Source of the DNA: Sporolactobacillus shoreae
GTDB lineage: Bacteria; Bacillota; Bacilli; Bacillales; Sporolactobacillaceae
Length of the DNA: 64,000 nucleotides
Assembly: GCF_004684935.1 (NCBI RefSeq)
Contig: NZ_SRJD01000003.1
Span: forward strand, 186,001 to 250,000
Direction: 5' to 3'
This document shows, piece after piece, positions 18,581-27,927 of the stretch. Numbering within the stretch: the first letter of the stretch is position 1; each line of letters starts with the position of its first letter. Both the position numbers and the translations under genes were made by a program. Below the pieces are notes generated by a model. It was given only the letters and a program-made list of their open reading frames with translations, did not search any database and was not told the DNA's origin.

Positions 18581-19525
18581 ATGAAATGGTCCGAAATATG
18601 CATCCATACAACTGAGGAGGCCATCGAACCTGTCACGGGTATTCTCTACCAAGCCGGAGCGGGGGGCGTTGTTATTGAAAACTCTCAGGATCTTCAGAAG
18701 GATCAGCCCGCGGGCACTGAAACCGTCTTTGATCTCGATCCAAATGATTTCCCGGTAGATGGAGTAAATGTCAAAGCCTATCTCCCGGTAAACAGTTTTT
18801 TAGGAGAAACGGTTGAAGAGATAAAGCAGGCCCTTAATAATCTGCTTCTTTACAACATTGATCCCGGTGAAAATCTTCTGACTTTCAGTGAACATAATGA
18901 AGAAGAATGGGCGACGGCCTGGAAGAAATATTATAAGCCGGTTCATGTCGGTGATCATTTTACAATTACGCCGACTTGGATTGATTATCATTCAGAGGAC
19001 AGCAAGAGACATATGATCGAACTTGATCCGGGCATGGCTTTTGGTACCGGGACACACCCGACAACTGTTCTGTGTATAGAGGCCCTTGAAAAATACATGA
19101 CAACTGGTGCCCAAGTTCTCGATGTAGGGACCGGTACAGGGGTACTTTCTATTGCCGCGGCTAAACTCGGTGCAGGCAGCGTTCTGGCTGTCGATCTGGA
19201 TCAGGTCGCCGTTCATTCATCAAAGTTGAACGTTAAATTGAATAAAGTCCGGGATATTGTCAGCGTACGGCAGAACAACCTTGCCGACGGCATCAAAACA
19301 GAATTCGATCTTATAGTTGGAAATCTTCTGGCTGAGCTTGTTATCCGGCTGGTCGAAGAAGGGGCGGCATCTAAATTAAAAGCGGACGGGGTTCTGGTTG
19401 TGTCGGGAATCATTAAAACCAAAAGGGATCAAGTCTGTGATGTTCTCCTGTCCAACGGTTTTCATCTGATCGATGAAAAAAGAAGCGGGGACTGGGTGGC
19501 TCTTGTTGCTCGGAAGGTGTTCTGA
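18581..19525 (+). CDS. prmA: ribosomal protein L11 methyltransferase PrmA
   Basis: SAM-dependent methyltransferase that trimethylates uL11. The 314-residue product carries the substrate-recognition N-terminal domain, the LDPGMAFGTGTHPTT substrate loop, the SAM motif VLDVGTGTGVLSIAAAKLGA and the NLLAEL catalytic-region motif. It directly follows dnaJ and is two bases from rsmE, the conserved Bacillales order. Confidence 0.95.
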   Translation: MKWSEICIHTTEEAIEPVTGILYQAGAGGVVIENSQDLQKDQPAGTETVFDLDPNDFPVDGVNVKAYLPVNSFLGETVEEIKQALNNLLLYNIDPGENLLTFSEHNEEEWATAWKKYYKPVHVGDHFTITPTWIDYHSEDSKRHMIELDPGMAFGTGTHPTTVLCIEALEKYMTTGAQVLDVGTGTGVLSIAAAKLGAGSVLAVDLDQVAVHSSKLNVKLNKVRDIVSVRQNNLADGIKTEFDLIVGNLLAELVIRLVEEGAASKLKADGVLVVSGIIKTKRDQVCDVLLSNGFHLIDEKRSGDWVALVARKVF

Positions 19526-19527
19526 CG

Positions 19528-20295
19528 ATGCAGCGATATTTTGTTCCGGATGACCAATTTCATGAAAATCATGTATGGATTACGGGTGAAGATGCGAAAC
19601 ATATCATGCGCGTCATGCGCATGAATCTGACTGATAAAATCGTCTGTGCGAATAACATGGGTGAAGCTTTTCTCTGCGAAATTGACAAAATCCAGGATCA
19701 GCAGGTTGCAGCGGTAATCCGCTCACAGCTGATATCGGATCCTGAGCTGCCGGTAAGAGTTGTCATTGCTCAGGGCATGCCCAAGGGGGAAAAGTTTGAT
19801 ACGATTGTTCGAAAAGGGACGGAGTGCGGAGCATCCGCCTTTATTCCCTTTTATGCTGAACGATCGGTGGCGGTCTGGCAAAAGGACAGAATTGAAAAAA
19901 AACGTCTCCGCTTGGGCAAGATTGCCAAGGAAGCGGCGGAACAGTCTCATCGCCTTTTTATCCCTGAAGTCACGGAGCCTATGAATCTTGGCCAGCTCCT
20001 TGCTGCCTGTAAATCCTTTACTTATGCAGCGGTGGCTTATGAAGAGACTGCTAAAAAGGGCGAACTTTCCGCACTCCCCTTGTTATTGAAACAGATGAAA
20101 CCCGGAGACAGCCTATTAGCTGTCATAGGCCCGGAAGGCGGCTTGTCTCACGAAGAGGCTCTGGCTTTCCAAGTTGCCGGCTGCCGGCTCTGCGGCCTCG
20201 GACCGCGGATTATGAGAACTGAAACGGCACCTTTGTATCTACTTTCCGCTGTTTCCTATCAGTTCGAACTATTAAACAATGAGGTGGGGTACTAA
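19528..20295 (+). CDS. rsmE: 16S rRNA (uracil-1498-N3)-methyltransferase RsmE
   Basis: SPOUT-class RNA methyltransferase acting on U1498 of 16S rRNA. The 255 residues include the N-terminal PUA-like part and the knot signature LAVIGPEGGLSHEEA, then LGPRIMRTETAPLYLLSAVSY. It is sandwiched between prmA and mtaB with spacings of two bases, consistent with one transcript. Confidence 0.95.
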   Translation: MQRYFVPDDQFHENHVWITGEDAKHIMRVMRMNLTDKIVCANNMGEAFLCEIDKIQDQQVAAVIRSQLISDPELPVRVVIAQGMPKGEKFDTIVRKGTECGASAFIPFYAERSVAVWQKDRIEKKRLRLGKIAKEAAEQSHRLFIPEVTEPMNLGQLLAACKSFTYAAVAYEETAKKGELSALPLLLKQMKPGDSLLAVIGPEGGLSHEEALAFQVAGCRLCGLGPRIMRTETAPLYLLSAVSYQFELLNNEVGY

Positions 20296-20297
20296 AT

Positions 20298-21650
20298 ATG
20301 CCTTCAGTTGCATTTCATACACTTGGCTGCAAGGTCAATCATTACGAAACGGAAGCGATCTGGCAGTTATTCAGCAAAAACGGCTACGAACGAAGAGATT
20401 TTGAAAAGACTGCCGACGTCTATGTCATTAACACGTGCACGGTCACTAATACAGGTGATCAAAAAAGCCGACAGGTGATCCGGAGGGCGATCCGCAACAA
20501 TCCGGACGCTGTCATTTGTGTGACCGGCTGTTACGCACAGACCTCTCCTGCGGAAGTCATGTCCATCCCAGGTGTGGATATTGTTGTAGGGACTCAGGAC
20601 AGGAACCGTCTGTTGGGTTACGTGGATCAATATAGAAAAGAACGCGAGCCGATCAACGGGGTCAGCGACATTATGAAAGCGAAAGTCTATGAGGAACTTG
20701 ACGTACCGGCATTTACCGACCGGACAAGAGCATCGCTGAAGATTCAGGAAGGTTGCAATAATTTCTGCACTTTCTGCATTATTCCCTGGGCGCGCGGTCT
20801 GCTCCGTTCAAGAAAACCAGAAAATGTGATCGGCCAGGCGCAGCAGCTGGTTGACGCGGGTTACAAGGAAATTGTCCTTACCGGCATACATACGGCCGGA
20901 TATGGTGAAGACATGGAGGATTACAGTTTTGCCAGACTGCTTTCTGATCTGGAGGAAAAAGTCAGCGGGTTGAAGAGAATCCGCATTTCGTCCATTGAAG
21001 CAAGTCAGATCACGGATGAAGTCGTGGATGTCATCAACCGGTCACATGTGATCGCCCGTCACCTTCATATCCCGCTTCAATCTGGTTCGGACGGAGTACT
21101 GGAAAGAATGCACCGCAAGTATACGACGGCTTTTTTTGCGAAAAAAATTGAGAACCTGAAAAAGGCATTGCCTGATTTTGCACTGACATCGGATGTAATT
21201 GTCGGTTTTCCGGGCGAAACGGAAAGAGAATTTCAGGAAACATATGATTTTATCCGGGACTTGCATTTCTCTGAATTGCACGTGTTCCCGTACTCGCAGC
21301 GGACAGGCACTCCGGCCGCTAAGATGCCGGATCAGGTGCCGGAAGAAGTGAAGCATGAACGTGTTGAAAGACTGATTGATCTTTCCAACAGATTGTCGGG
21401 GGAATACGCGTCAAAATATCAGGATCACGTGCTCGAGGTCATTCCTGAGGAACCGCTGAATCATCATGAGCCAGATGGCTACTATGTTGGCTTCACAGAC
21501 AACTATTTGAAAGTAAAATTCCGCTATCCTTCTCATGACATTGTTGGAAAGCTTGTACGTGTTAAGATTACGGATGCCGGTTATCCGATCAATGAGGGGC
21601 AGTTTGTCCGGATACTTGATGAAGGTGAAAAGCCCGCGGCAACTTTCTAA
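20298..21650 (+). CDS. mtaB: tRNA (t6A37-C2) methylthiotransferase MtaB
   Basis: Radical-SAM enzyme converting t6A37 to ms2t6A37 in tRNAs reading ANN codons (YqeV in B. subtilis). The 450 residues show an N-terminal UPF0004 domain with cysteines in LGCKVNHYE, NTCTVTN and VTGCYAQ that bind the auxiliary cluster, the radical-SAM motif EGCNNFCTFCIIP (CxxxCxxC) and a C-terminal TRAM domain. GAGGTGGGG precedes the ATG. It closes the prmA-rsmE-mtaB group. Confidence 0.94.
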   Translation: MPSVAFHTLGCKVNHYETEAIWQLFSKNGYERRDFEKTADVYVINTCTVTNTGDQKSRQVIRRAIRNNPDAVICVTGCYAQTSPAEVMSIPGVDIVVGTQDRNRLLGYVDQYRKEREPINGVSDIMKAKVYEELDVPAFTDRTRASLKIQEGCNNFCTFCIIPWARGLLRSRKPENVIGQAQQLVDAGYKEIVLTGIHTAGYGEDMEDYSFARLLSDLEEKVSGLKRIRISSIEASQITDEVVDVINRSHVIARHLHIPLQSGSDGVLERMHRKYTTAFFAKKIENLKKALPDFALTSDVIVGFPGETEREFQETYDFIRDLHFSELHVFPYSQRTGTPAAKMPDQVPEEVKHERVERLIDLSNRLSGEYASKYQDHVLEVIPEEPLNHHEPDGYYVGFTDNYLKVKFRYPSHDIVGKLVRVKITDAGYPINEGQFVRILDEGEKPAATF

Positions 21651-21661
21651 TTTTTTTAAGA

Positions 21662-22582
21662 TCACAGTCGATTTTTTTCGACCCAGCGTCCGTAAGGTTC
21701 TGCAAGAGGAACAGCGAGAAGAGCCGTGATCAGGTTGAAGATAACAGATGTGTGTGCCAGAGCTGTCCGTCCGTCTCCGGCAATCATCATGGATAGATTC
21801 GCTAAAGGATGGATGAAGGGGAAAAAGATAACAACGCTCAGGACATTAAACAGAATATGGGTGTACGCTGTCCATCTTCCCTGACGCCCGGTCCCAAGGC
21901 TCGCGATGTAGGTAGTCACGCAAGTCCCAATATTAGAGCCAAACATAATAGCAATCGCAGCCGGCAATGTCAGGATGTTGTGGTCAAGAAAACCCATGCA
22001 GACAAGCATCGTTGCCGAGCTGGACTGAATAATTGCGGAAAACAGTGTGCCTACCACAACGGCATAAATCAAGCTTCCGTTCGCATCCACCAGTAAGTCG
22101 CGGATAAAAGATGATCCGGCGAGTGGTTCGGCAAGGGAGCTGAAGCCGGCCATTGAAGCAAACAGGCATCCGATACCTAATAAAAAAGATCCGATGGAAA
22201 AACTTTGCCTGAATGGCAGGCACATGAGAATGACACCAGCTCCAAAAAAAACGTAATGCAGCGATCCGACAGGAAGCGCCGCAATTTCACCTGTGACCGT
22301 TGTTCCGATGTTGGCACCGAGAATGATACCGACACTTTGTGAGAAACTCATGGCGTGAGCGCCAATAAGGCCAACAGTAATTATTGTCACCGCTGAGCTA
22401 CTCTGAAGCAGCATAGAAGCCAATGTACCAATAGTCAGCCCTTTTAAAGGGGTACGGGCTGCTCTTTGCAGGGTATCCCGCATTCTGCGGCCTGCGAGGT
22501 GATGCATGGCGCTCGACATAATGCCCATGCCCAGCAAAAAGAGAAGAACGTAAAGAACAAATACAATAATCTGCAGATCCAT
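21662..22582 (-). CDS. yqeW: Na/Pi-cotransporter family membrane protein (YqeW-like)
   Basis: A 306-residue polytopic membrane protein with the duplicated Na/Pi-cotransporter repeat: TIGTLASMLLQSSSAVTII and GTLFSAIIQSSSATMLV are the paired QSSSA signatures, each followed by a GANIGTT / GSNIGTC motif. About eight hydrophobic helices are visible. Substrate is probably phosphate with sodium but is not proven for this subgroup. ATG 22582 follows GAGGTGG; length and position between mtaB and rpsU match B. subtilis YqeW (307). Confidence 0.87.
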   Translation of the reverse strand: MDLQIIVFVLYVLLFLLGMGIMSSAMHHLAGRRMRDTLQRAARTPLKGLTIGTLASMLLQSSSAVTIITVGLIGAHAMSFSQSVGIILGANIGTTVTGEIAALPVGSLHYVFFGAGVILMCLPFRQSFSIGSFLLGIGCLFASMAGFSSLAEPLAGSSFIRDLLVDANGSLIYAVVVGTLFSAIIQSSSATMLVCMGFLDHNILTLPAAIAIMFGSNIGTCVTTYIASLGTGRQGRWTAYTHILFNVLSVVIFFPFIHPLANLSMMIAGDGRTALAHTSVIFNLITALLAVPLAEPYGRWVEKNRL

Positions 22583-22714
22583 CTGAACCACCTCGTCCTA
22601 TTCTACGGGGTATGTGGTCAATACATGACTCTAATTGAACAGCATTTAATAGATTTATAAACTTACGGTTCAACTTGTAAAAACAGCAGTCTTGGAAAAA
22701 ACGCTTTCTTGAAT

Positions 22715-22743
22715 TTGATAATTTGTTCTCTATCGTATATAAT
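22715..22743 (+). promoter_or_regulatory. sigma-A promoter of rpsU-yqeY
   Basis: TTGATA (22715-22720), 17-base spacer and consensus TATAAT (22738-22743), about 65 bases upstream of rpsU. Confidence 0.8.
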
Positions 22744-22745
22744 GT

Positions 22746-22773
22746 CAAGTGACATGTTATAGTATGTCATTTG
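22746..22773 (+). promoter_or_regulatory. inverted repeat at the rpsU transcription start
   Basis: TGACAT and ATGTCA separated by 8 bases, extendable on both sides (CAA / TTG), lying immediately after the -10 element. The position suits a repressor operator or an mRNA leader hairpin. No family is recognised. Confidence 0.4.
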
Positions 22774-22807
22774 AGTTGCTTTCGTTTTTGGAGGGAGGGA
22801 AACATAG

Positions 22808-22990
22808 ATGGTTGAGACAAGGGTCAGGAAAAATGAGTCAATTGAAGATGCCCTGAGGCGCTTCAAACGCTCGGTTTCAAAGTCCGGCACTTTAGCTGAA
22901 GTGAAGAAGCGGAGAAATTACGAGAAACCGAGTGTCAAGAGAAAGAAAAAATCTGAGGCTGCACGTAAAAAAAATCGTCGCAGATTCTGA
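22808..22990 (+). CDS. rpsU: 30S ribosomal protein S21 (bS21)
   Basis: Small ribosomal protein bS21, 60 residues, with the [19 protein letters not shown] opening and an arginine/lysine-rich tail ending KKNRRRF. GGAGGGAGG precedes the ATG. It is followed 16 bases later by yqeY, the conserved pair in Firmicutes. Confidence 0.97.
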   Translation: MVETRVRKNESIEDALRRFKRSVSKSGTLAEVKKRRNYEKPSVKRKKKSEAARKKNRRRF

Positions 22991-23006
22991 GAAGGAGTTT
23001 TGGTAC

Positions 23007-23450
23007 ATGGGTCTTGTTGATCGTCTAAACAGCGACATGAAACAAGCGATGAAAGCGAGAGACAAAGCGCGTCTTTCTGTCATCCGAATGATCAAAACGG
23101 CGCTTCAGAACGAGTCGATCAAAAAAGGAACAGAATTATCCGAAGAAGAGGCGCTGACGGTCCTGTCTCATGAACTTAAGCAGAGGAAAGACTCCCTCCA
23201 AGAGTTTGAGAATGCGGGCAGACAGGATCTTGTTGACGAAGTCAGCAATGAAATTGCCATTGTTCAAACATATATGCCTGAACAACTATCTGAAGAGGAT
23301 GTAATATCCATAATAGATGAAACAATTTCGGAAGTCGGCGCCGGATCAAAAGCGGATATCGGCAAAGTCATGAAGGCAATTATGCCGAAAGTCAAAGGGC
23401 GAGCCGATGGCGGTTTGGTCAATCGTCTCGTGCGAAGTAAATTAAATTGA
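23007..23450 (+). CDS. yqeY: GatB/YqeY domain protein YqeY
   Basis: A 147-residue protein homologous to the C-terminal tRNA-binding domain of amidotransferase subunit GatB. The family core [24 protein letters not shown], then ELKQRKDSL and [18 protein letters not shown] are visible. AAGGAG before ATG 23007 and the B. subtilis length of 148 fix the start; an earlier frame opening lies within rpsU. The exact role is unknown, but pairing with rpsU points to translation. Confidence 0.93.
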   Translation: MGLVDRLNSDMKQAMKARDKARLSVIRMIKTALQNESIKKGTELSEEEALTVLSHELKQRKDSLQEFENAGRQDLVDEVSNEIAIVQTYMPEQLSEEDVISIIDETISEVGAGSKADIGKVMKAIMPKVKGRADGGLVNRLVRSKLN

Positions 23451-23456
23451 TAAAAG

Positions 23457-23498
23457 AAAGCTCTGTTTGTGTTGGACACGAACAGAGCTTTGTTTTTC
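23457..23498 (+). terminator. terminator after yqeY
   Basis: AAAGCTCTGTT / AACAGAGCTTT arms with an inner GTGT-tgg-ACAC stem, followed by TTTTT. Confidence 0.92.
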
Positions 23499-23576
23499 CA
23501 TATTTAAAACTTTTTTAATCCGGCATCCGTATCCGGAATGTCCGGCTACTTACAGGTAAAGGGGATGGGTTACTTG

Positions 23577-24578
23577 ATGGATGCTTCAACAGTCAGTATT
23601 CTAATTATTGCGGCACTTATCATTATCGCGATCGTTGTGCTTTTTACTTTTGTCCCGGTTATGCTTTGGGTCTCGGCGCTTTCTTCCGGTGTACGCATCA
23701 GTATTTTTACACTGATTGGTATGAGGCTGCGAAGGGTTGTGCCTCGCCGGGTGATTGATCCGCTGATCAAAGCCACAAAAGCAGGCCTTGATATTCATAC
23801 GAACCAGCTGGAGAGCCATTATCTGGCGGGCGGAAACGTAGACCGTGTTGTCAACGCATTAATCGCGGCGCACCGGGCCAATATCGAATTGACATTTGAA
23901 CGGGCAGCCGCTATTGATCTAGCGGGTCGTAATGTGCTTGAAGCCGTGCAAATGAGCGTCAACCCGAAGGTTATTGAGACACCGTATATAGCTGGTGTGG
24001 CCATCAATGGAATTGAAGTAAAAGTCAAAGCGAGAATCACCGTCCGGGCCAATATTGACCGACTGGTTGGTGGTGCAGGAGAAGAAACAGTTCTTGCGCG
24101 TGTCGGCGAGGGCGTTGTCAGCACGATCGGCGCATCTCATACCCATAAAGATGTTCTTAAAAATCCGGATACGATATCGAAAACCGTCCTTGAAAAAGGT
24201 CTGGATGCCGGAACGGCTTTTGAAATTCTTTCAATTGACATCGCGGATGTTGACGTCGGCAAAAATATCGGTGCTTTTCTGCAGACCGAGCAGGCTGAGG
24301 CGGACAAAAATATCGCACAGGCGAAAGCCGAGGAGCGGCGTGCGATGGCGGTTGCGAGTGAGCAGGAAATGAGGGCCAGGGTCGAAGAAATGCGCGCCAA
24401 AGTTGTTGAGGCGGAATCTGAAGTGCCTCTTGCGATGGCGGCAGCTCTTAAAGGTGGCAAGCTTGGGGTCATGGACTACATGAATTATAACAACATCAAA
24501 GCGGATACTGAAATGCGCCATTCATTCGGCAATAATAGCGATGTCAGTGACAATTCCTCAGGAGATGAGTATAAGTAA
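23577..24578 (+). CDS. floA: flotillin-like protein FloA
   Basis: Membrane-raft scaffold protein of the UPF0365/flotillin group. The 333-residue product has an N-terminal hydrophobic hairpin (residues about 6-26), a PHB/SPFH-like domain ([29 protein letters not shown]) and a C-terminal Ala/Glu-rich coiled coil ([21 protein letters not shown]), ending in an acidic tail. The family start MDAST at 23577 was chosen; TTG 23574 is directly adjacent and AGGGG lies upstream. The partner nfeD gene that normally precedes floA is not here; an NfeD protein is at 47468. Confidence 0.93.
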   Translation: MDASTVSILIIAALIIIAIVVLFTFVPVMLWVSALSSGVRISIFTLIGMRLRRVVPRRVIDPLIKATKAGLDIHTNQLESHYLAGGNVDRVVNALIAAHRANIELTFERAAAIDLAGRNVLEAVQMSVNPKVIETPYIAGVAINGIEVKVKARITVRANIDRLVGGAGEETVLARVGEGVVSTIGASHTHKDVLKNPDTISKTVLEKGLDAGTAFEILSIDIADVDVGKNIGAFLQTEQAEADKNIAQAKAEERRAMAVASEQEMRARVEEMRAKVVEAESEVPLAMAAALKGGKLGVMDYMNYNNIKADTEMRHSFGNNSDVSDNSSGDEYK

Positions 24579-24614
24579 GGTGGAGGGTTCCGAGCGAAAG
24601 GAGATGACTGTACG

Positions 24615-25085
24615 ATGTCCTTTGTAGGGATAATAATCGGTGTCATTGTTTTTCTCTTTTACATTGCAAGATCTGTAGAAAAACAGAATGCTCAGGAACG
24701 AAAACGACGTGAACAGCGCCGTGGATCGGGATCGGTATTAACACGCAAAATGCCTGAAGGCGGCTCTTTCGGCAGTGCTGAAAGGGAAAAGGGTGCCCAA
24801 ATTTACTCTGACTCTGCTCCGGAACCGGCAACAGAGAATGCCGCTGGTGGGGGCGATCTGATGAAACGCTATCGAAAAGCGATCGACCGGGCCCCAAGGA
24901 CAGACATCGGATCTGTTCCGGAACCGGGGCTTGCCACGCTCCATTCCTTGAACAGGCAAAAACGTCCAGAATGGATGAGGGATCGCAGAGTAGCGCGTCA
25001 GGCCTTTATTTTCGCCGAGTGTATCGGAAAACCGAGGGCTGTCGAAAAACATCCCTACTTTACACAGAAAAGATCTAATAAATAA
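24615..25085 (+). CDS. hypothetical membrane-anchored protein after floA
   Basis: A 156-residue protein with one N-terminal helix (about residues 2-19) and a long basic, disordered cytoplasmic part rich in Arg, Lys, Glu and Gly. It follows floA by 36 bases with GAAAGGAGATG upstream, the place held by the unrelated-looking yqfB in B. subtilis. No domain is recognised. Co-transcription with floA suggests a link to membrane organisation, which is inference only. Confidence 0.7.
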   Translation: MSFVGIIIGVIVFLFYIARSVEKQNAQERKRREQRRGSGSVLTRKMPEGGSFGSAEREKGAQIYSDSAPEPATENAAGGGDLMKRYRKAIDRAPRTDIGSVPEPGLATLHSLNRQKRPEWMRDRRVARQAFIFAECIGKPRAVEKHPYFTQKRSNK

Positions 25086-25102
25086 ATACACGAACGCGCG
25101 CC

Positions 25103-25131
25103 CCGCAGCACATCGCTGCGGCTTTTTTTTT
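25103..25131 (+). terminator. terminator of the floA operon
   Basis: CCGCAGC / GCTGCGG arms with a 5-base loop, then C and eight or nine T. Confidence 0.93.
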
Positions 25132-25248
25132 AGAATGGATAAGGACTGAAAACAGGTCATCCGGAAGATCAAATGACAATAAAGAGCCTTGCTTAATTGA
25201 AGTGCTACACAGCAACGATGATACATAAGGTGTAATGAGGTGGAAGTC

Positions 25249-25533
25249 ATGAAAAGAAAGTGGCCGGCAGGATTCAAAAAATGGTTCGCCGATGTCTCAG
25301 ACATTCCGGAAGATATCATTTCCGATGTACCCAGAATCACGCTGATCGGCCGGTCCCGTCTTTCAGTTGAGAACCATAAGGGAATTATTGCATTTTCAGA
25401 AAATGAACTGATTCTTTCCACTCAACTTGGCAATCTTAAGGTCACTGGTGAATCTTTTGTTCTGGGGACCATTATTGAGAAGGAAATTGACCTTGAAGGT
25501 GTTATAACGGGCATCAGTTTCATTGGCAGCTGA
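25249..25533 (+). CDS. yqfC: sporulation protein YqfC
   Basis: A 94-residue YabP/YqfC-family protein, produced in the mother cell in B. subtilis and conserved in spore formers. The family pattern is visible: ISDVPRITLIGRSRLSVENHKGI and VTGESFVLGTIIEKEIDLEGVI, a short all-beta protein without membrane segments. ATG 25249 follows GAGGTGGA. It precedes yqfD by 14 bases, the conserved pair. Confidence 0.92.
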   Translation: MKRKWPAGFKKWFADVSDIPEDIISDVPRITLIGRSRLSVENHKGIIAFSENELILSTQLGNLKVTGESFVLGTIIEKEIDLEGVITGISFIGS

Positions 25534-25547
25534 GAGGAGGGCTATGC

Positions 25548-26774
25548 TTGAGGCATTGGACGGGACAAGCAGGCGGTTATCTGAAGGCGGAGATTACGGG
25601 GAATGCTCCGGAAAAATTTCTGACGCTTTGTGCGGCATCCGACATTCGTTTCTGGCAAGTGAAGAGGAAGAACAAGAACACTTTGATCTGTTTCCTAACA
25701 ATCAAACGACCCGATCAATTAAAAGCATTATTAAGGGAAAGCGGATGCACCATTAGAATTGTGAACAAGAAAGGGTTCCCGTTCTACTGGAGAAAACTGA
25801 AAACGCGTTCCGGGATTATTTTCGGTCTGTTTTTTTTTATTGCCGTACTTTTCATTTTATCAAATATGGTCTGGGCGGTTCAGGTGAGTGGGGCGGATCC
25901 GAAGCTTGAAGATGAAATCCGTTCAATACTTGTGAAAGAGCATCTATACGTCGGAACGCTTAATTTTTTCGTTCCAGACTCAGGTCAACTGGAAAGCCGA
26001 TTGTCCTCTCAGCTGAATACAGTGACCTGGATCGGTGTGTCGCAAGAGGGGACAACTTATAAAGTCGATGTCGTCCAGAAAAAATATCCGAAACAAGATG
26101 ACAAACCTACAGGGCCAAGAAATTTGGTTGCAGCGAAGCAGGCAATCATCCATAGTCTTTTCGTTGAAACAGGACAGCCCGTCGTGGAAAGCAATCAATA
26201 TGTCAAAAAGGGGCAAGTGCTGGTTCTTGGGAAAATAGGAACAGATGAATCACCTCAATTTGTGTCCGCCAATGGAAAGGTAATCGGGGAAACATGGTAT
26301 CAGTCGCAGACAGTGATACCTCTAAAAAGCCGCTACAGTTTCTACACCGGAAAATCCAGTACCGTCCACCGCTTGCAGATTGGACCTGTGAGTATTCCGC
26401 TCTGGGGACTGAGTCAGCATCCTTATCGGCAATTTGATAAAGAAATAGTCCGAAAACCAATACGCTTTCTGCTTTGGGATCTGCCCGTGTCTTATGTCAG
26501 GACACAGTTCAGAGAGAAAAATGTTTCCATCCGCACACTGACACAGAAGGAAGCTCTTGAGGAAGCTGGTAAAGCTTCAGAGCAGAAATTAATGGGGAGC
26601 CTCCCTGCCGAATCAGAGATTGTTTCTTCCAGCGTTGAAAGCGAAAAACTCGAAAAAGGTAAGCTAACGGTGCTGAGTCGGGAAATAGTTTATGAGAATA
26701 TTGCGCAGCCGCAGGTTATTGACCTTTCCAGGGAAAAGAAGAAATCCGTGAGCAAACAAAAAGCCGGCAGGTGA
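25548..26774 (+). CDS. yqfD: sporulation protein YqfD
   Basis: A 408-residue integral membrane protein of the YqfD family, mother-cell expressed during sporulation. A cytoplasmic N-terminal domain ends in GFPFYWRKLKTRSG, one strong transmembrane helix follows (about residues 91-111), then a large extracytoplasmic part with the SLLVKEHL-to-LVAAKQAIIHSLFVETGQPVV region typical of the family. TTG 25548 is preceded by GAGGAGGG. Length agrees with B. subtilis YqfD (398). Confidence 0.92.
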   Translation: MRHWTGQAGGYLKAEITGNAPEKFLTLCAASDIRFWQVKRKNKNTLICFLTIKRPDQLKALLRESGCTIRIVNKKGFPFYWRKLKTRSGIIFGLFFFIAVLFILSNMVWAVQVSGADPKLEDEIRSILVKEHLYVGTLNFFVPDSGQLESRLSSQLNTVTWIGVSQEGTTYKVDVVQKKYPKQDDKPTGPRNLVAAKQAIIHSLFVETGQPVVESNQYVKKGQVLVLGKIGTDESPQFVSANGKVIGETWYQSQTVIPLKSRYSFYTGKSSTVHRLQIGPVSIPLWGLSQHPYRQFDKEIVRKPIRFLLWDLPVSYVRTQFREKNVSIRTLTQKEALEEAGKASEQKLMGSLPAESEIVSSSVESEKLEKGKLTVLSREIVYENIAQPQVIDLSREKKKSVSKQKAGR

Positions 26775-26896
26775 ACACACTTCAAAAAAATTTTTTGTTC
26801 TGTTCCGGAGCCTTTGCCGATCAGATTGGAATTCAAAGGTTCACATATGGTAAAATGAGAGAAACGTTAACTGTTGACGAGGGGGATATACAGAGC

Positions 26897-27856
26897 TTGC
26901 CAGAACGCCATCTATATACAATCACGATAAACTGGGATAATGCAAATGAAGCAATTATGCTTTTCGGCCCCGGAGATGCCAACCTGAAAATTATTGAGAA
27001 GACCTTAGGTATCTCTATTGTCACACGGGGTGGATCGGTCAGTGTCCAGGCAGAAAATGAAGATGATGTAAAGCGGGTTGAAGAAGTACTTCAAGCCCTG
27101 CTTCGACTTATAAGACGAGGTATTTCGATTACCGAGCGGGATGCTGTCTATGCTCTTAAGATGGAAGCAAACGGCCAGCTGGATATATTCGGAACCCTTT
27201 ATGAGACGGAAATTACTACCAATGCCAAGGGTAAACCCGTTCGCGTCAAAACAGTCGGACAGCGCAGATACGTTGAAGCGATAAAATCTCATGATATGGT
27301 TTTTGCAATTGGCCCGGCAGGGACAGGGAAAACATATCTTGCAGTTGTTATGGCTGTAACGGCTCTGAAGGCAGGCAGGATCAAACGGTTGATACTCACG
27401 AGACCGGCTGTCGAAGCCGGTGAAAATCTCGGCTTTCTTCCAGGCGATTTAAAGGAAAAAGTGGATCCTTACCTTAGGCCGCTGTATGACGCGCTACATG
27501 ACGTGCTTGGAGCTGAACACACACTTCGCCTGCTGGAACGCGGGACGATTGAAATTGCGCCCCTTGCCTATATGAGAGGGCGGACACTCGAGGATGCCTA
27601 TGTGATCCTTGATGAGGCACAGAACACGACTCAGGAGCAAATGAAGATGTTTCTGACCCGCCTTGGTTTCGGCTCTAAGATGATTATCACGGGCGACGTG
27701 ACACAGGTCGACCTTCCAAAAGGGAAAAAATCCGGCTTGAAGACTGCGAAGGAGTTGCTGACCAATGTAGGTGGAATCGCTTTTGTTGAGTTGCAAAGCA
27801 CCGATGTGGTACGCCACCCGCTTGTTCAGAAAATTATTGAGGCTTATGGAGACTGA
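26897..27856 (+). CDS. phoH: PhoH-like ATPase
   Basis: P-loop ATPase of the PhoH family, found beside ybeY and linked to RNA metabolism. Walker A is GPAGTGKTYLAVVMAV and Walker B is DAYVILDEAQNTT; TRPAVEAGENLGFLPGD and GDVTQVDLPKGKKSGL are further family motifs. The frame stays open back to 26771, but TTG 26897 has GAGGGGG upstream and gives 319 residues, exactly the B. subtilis PhoH length. If translation began at 26771 the product would carry 42 extra residues unlike the family. Confidence 0.92.
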   Translation: MPERHLYTITINWDNANEAIMLFGPGDANLKIIEKTLGISIVTRGGSVSVQAENEDDVKRVEEVLQALLRLIRRGISITERDAVYALKMEANGQLDIFGTLYETEITTNAKGKPVRVKTVGQRRYVEAIKSHDMVFAIGPAGTGKTYLAVVMAVTALKAGRIKRLILTRPAVEAGENLGFLPGDLKEKVDPYLRPLYDALHDVLGAEHTLRLLERGTIEIAPLAYMRGRTLEDAYVILDEAQNTTQEQMKMFLTRLGFGSKMIITGDVTQVDLPKGKKSGLKTAKELLTNVGGIAFVELQSTDVVRHPLVQKIIEAYGD

Positions 27857-27927
27857 AACGAGAAGCGGTTCTTCTTTTTGAACTTTTTGGATTATCAGAT
27901 CTTGGTCCATCATCGGGAGGCACAGCA

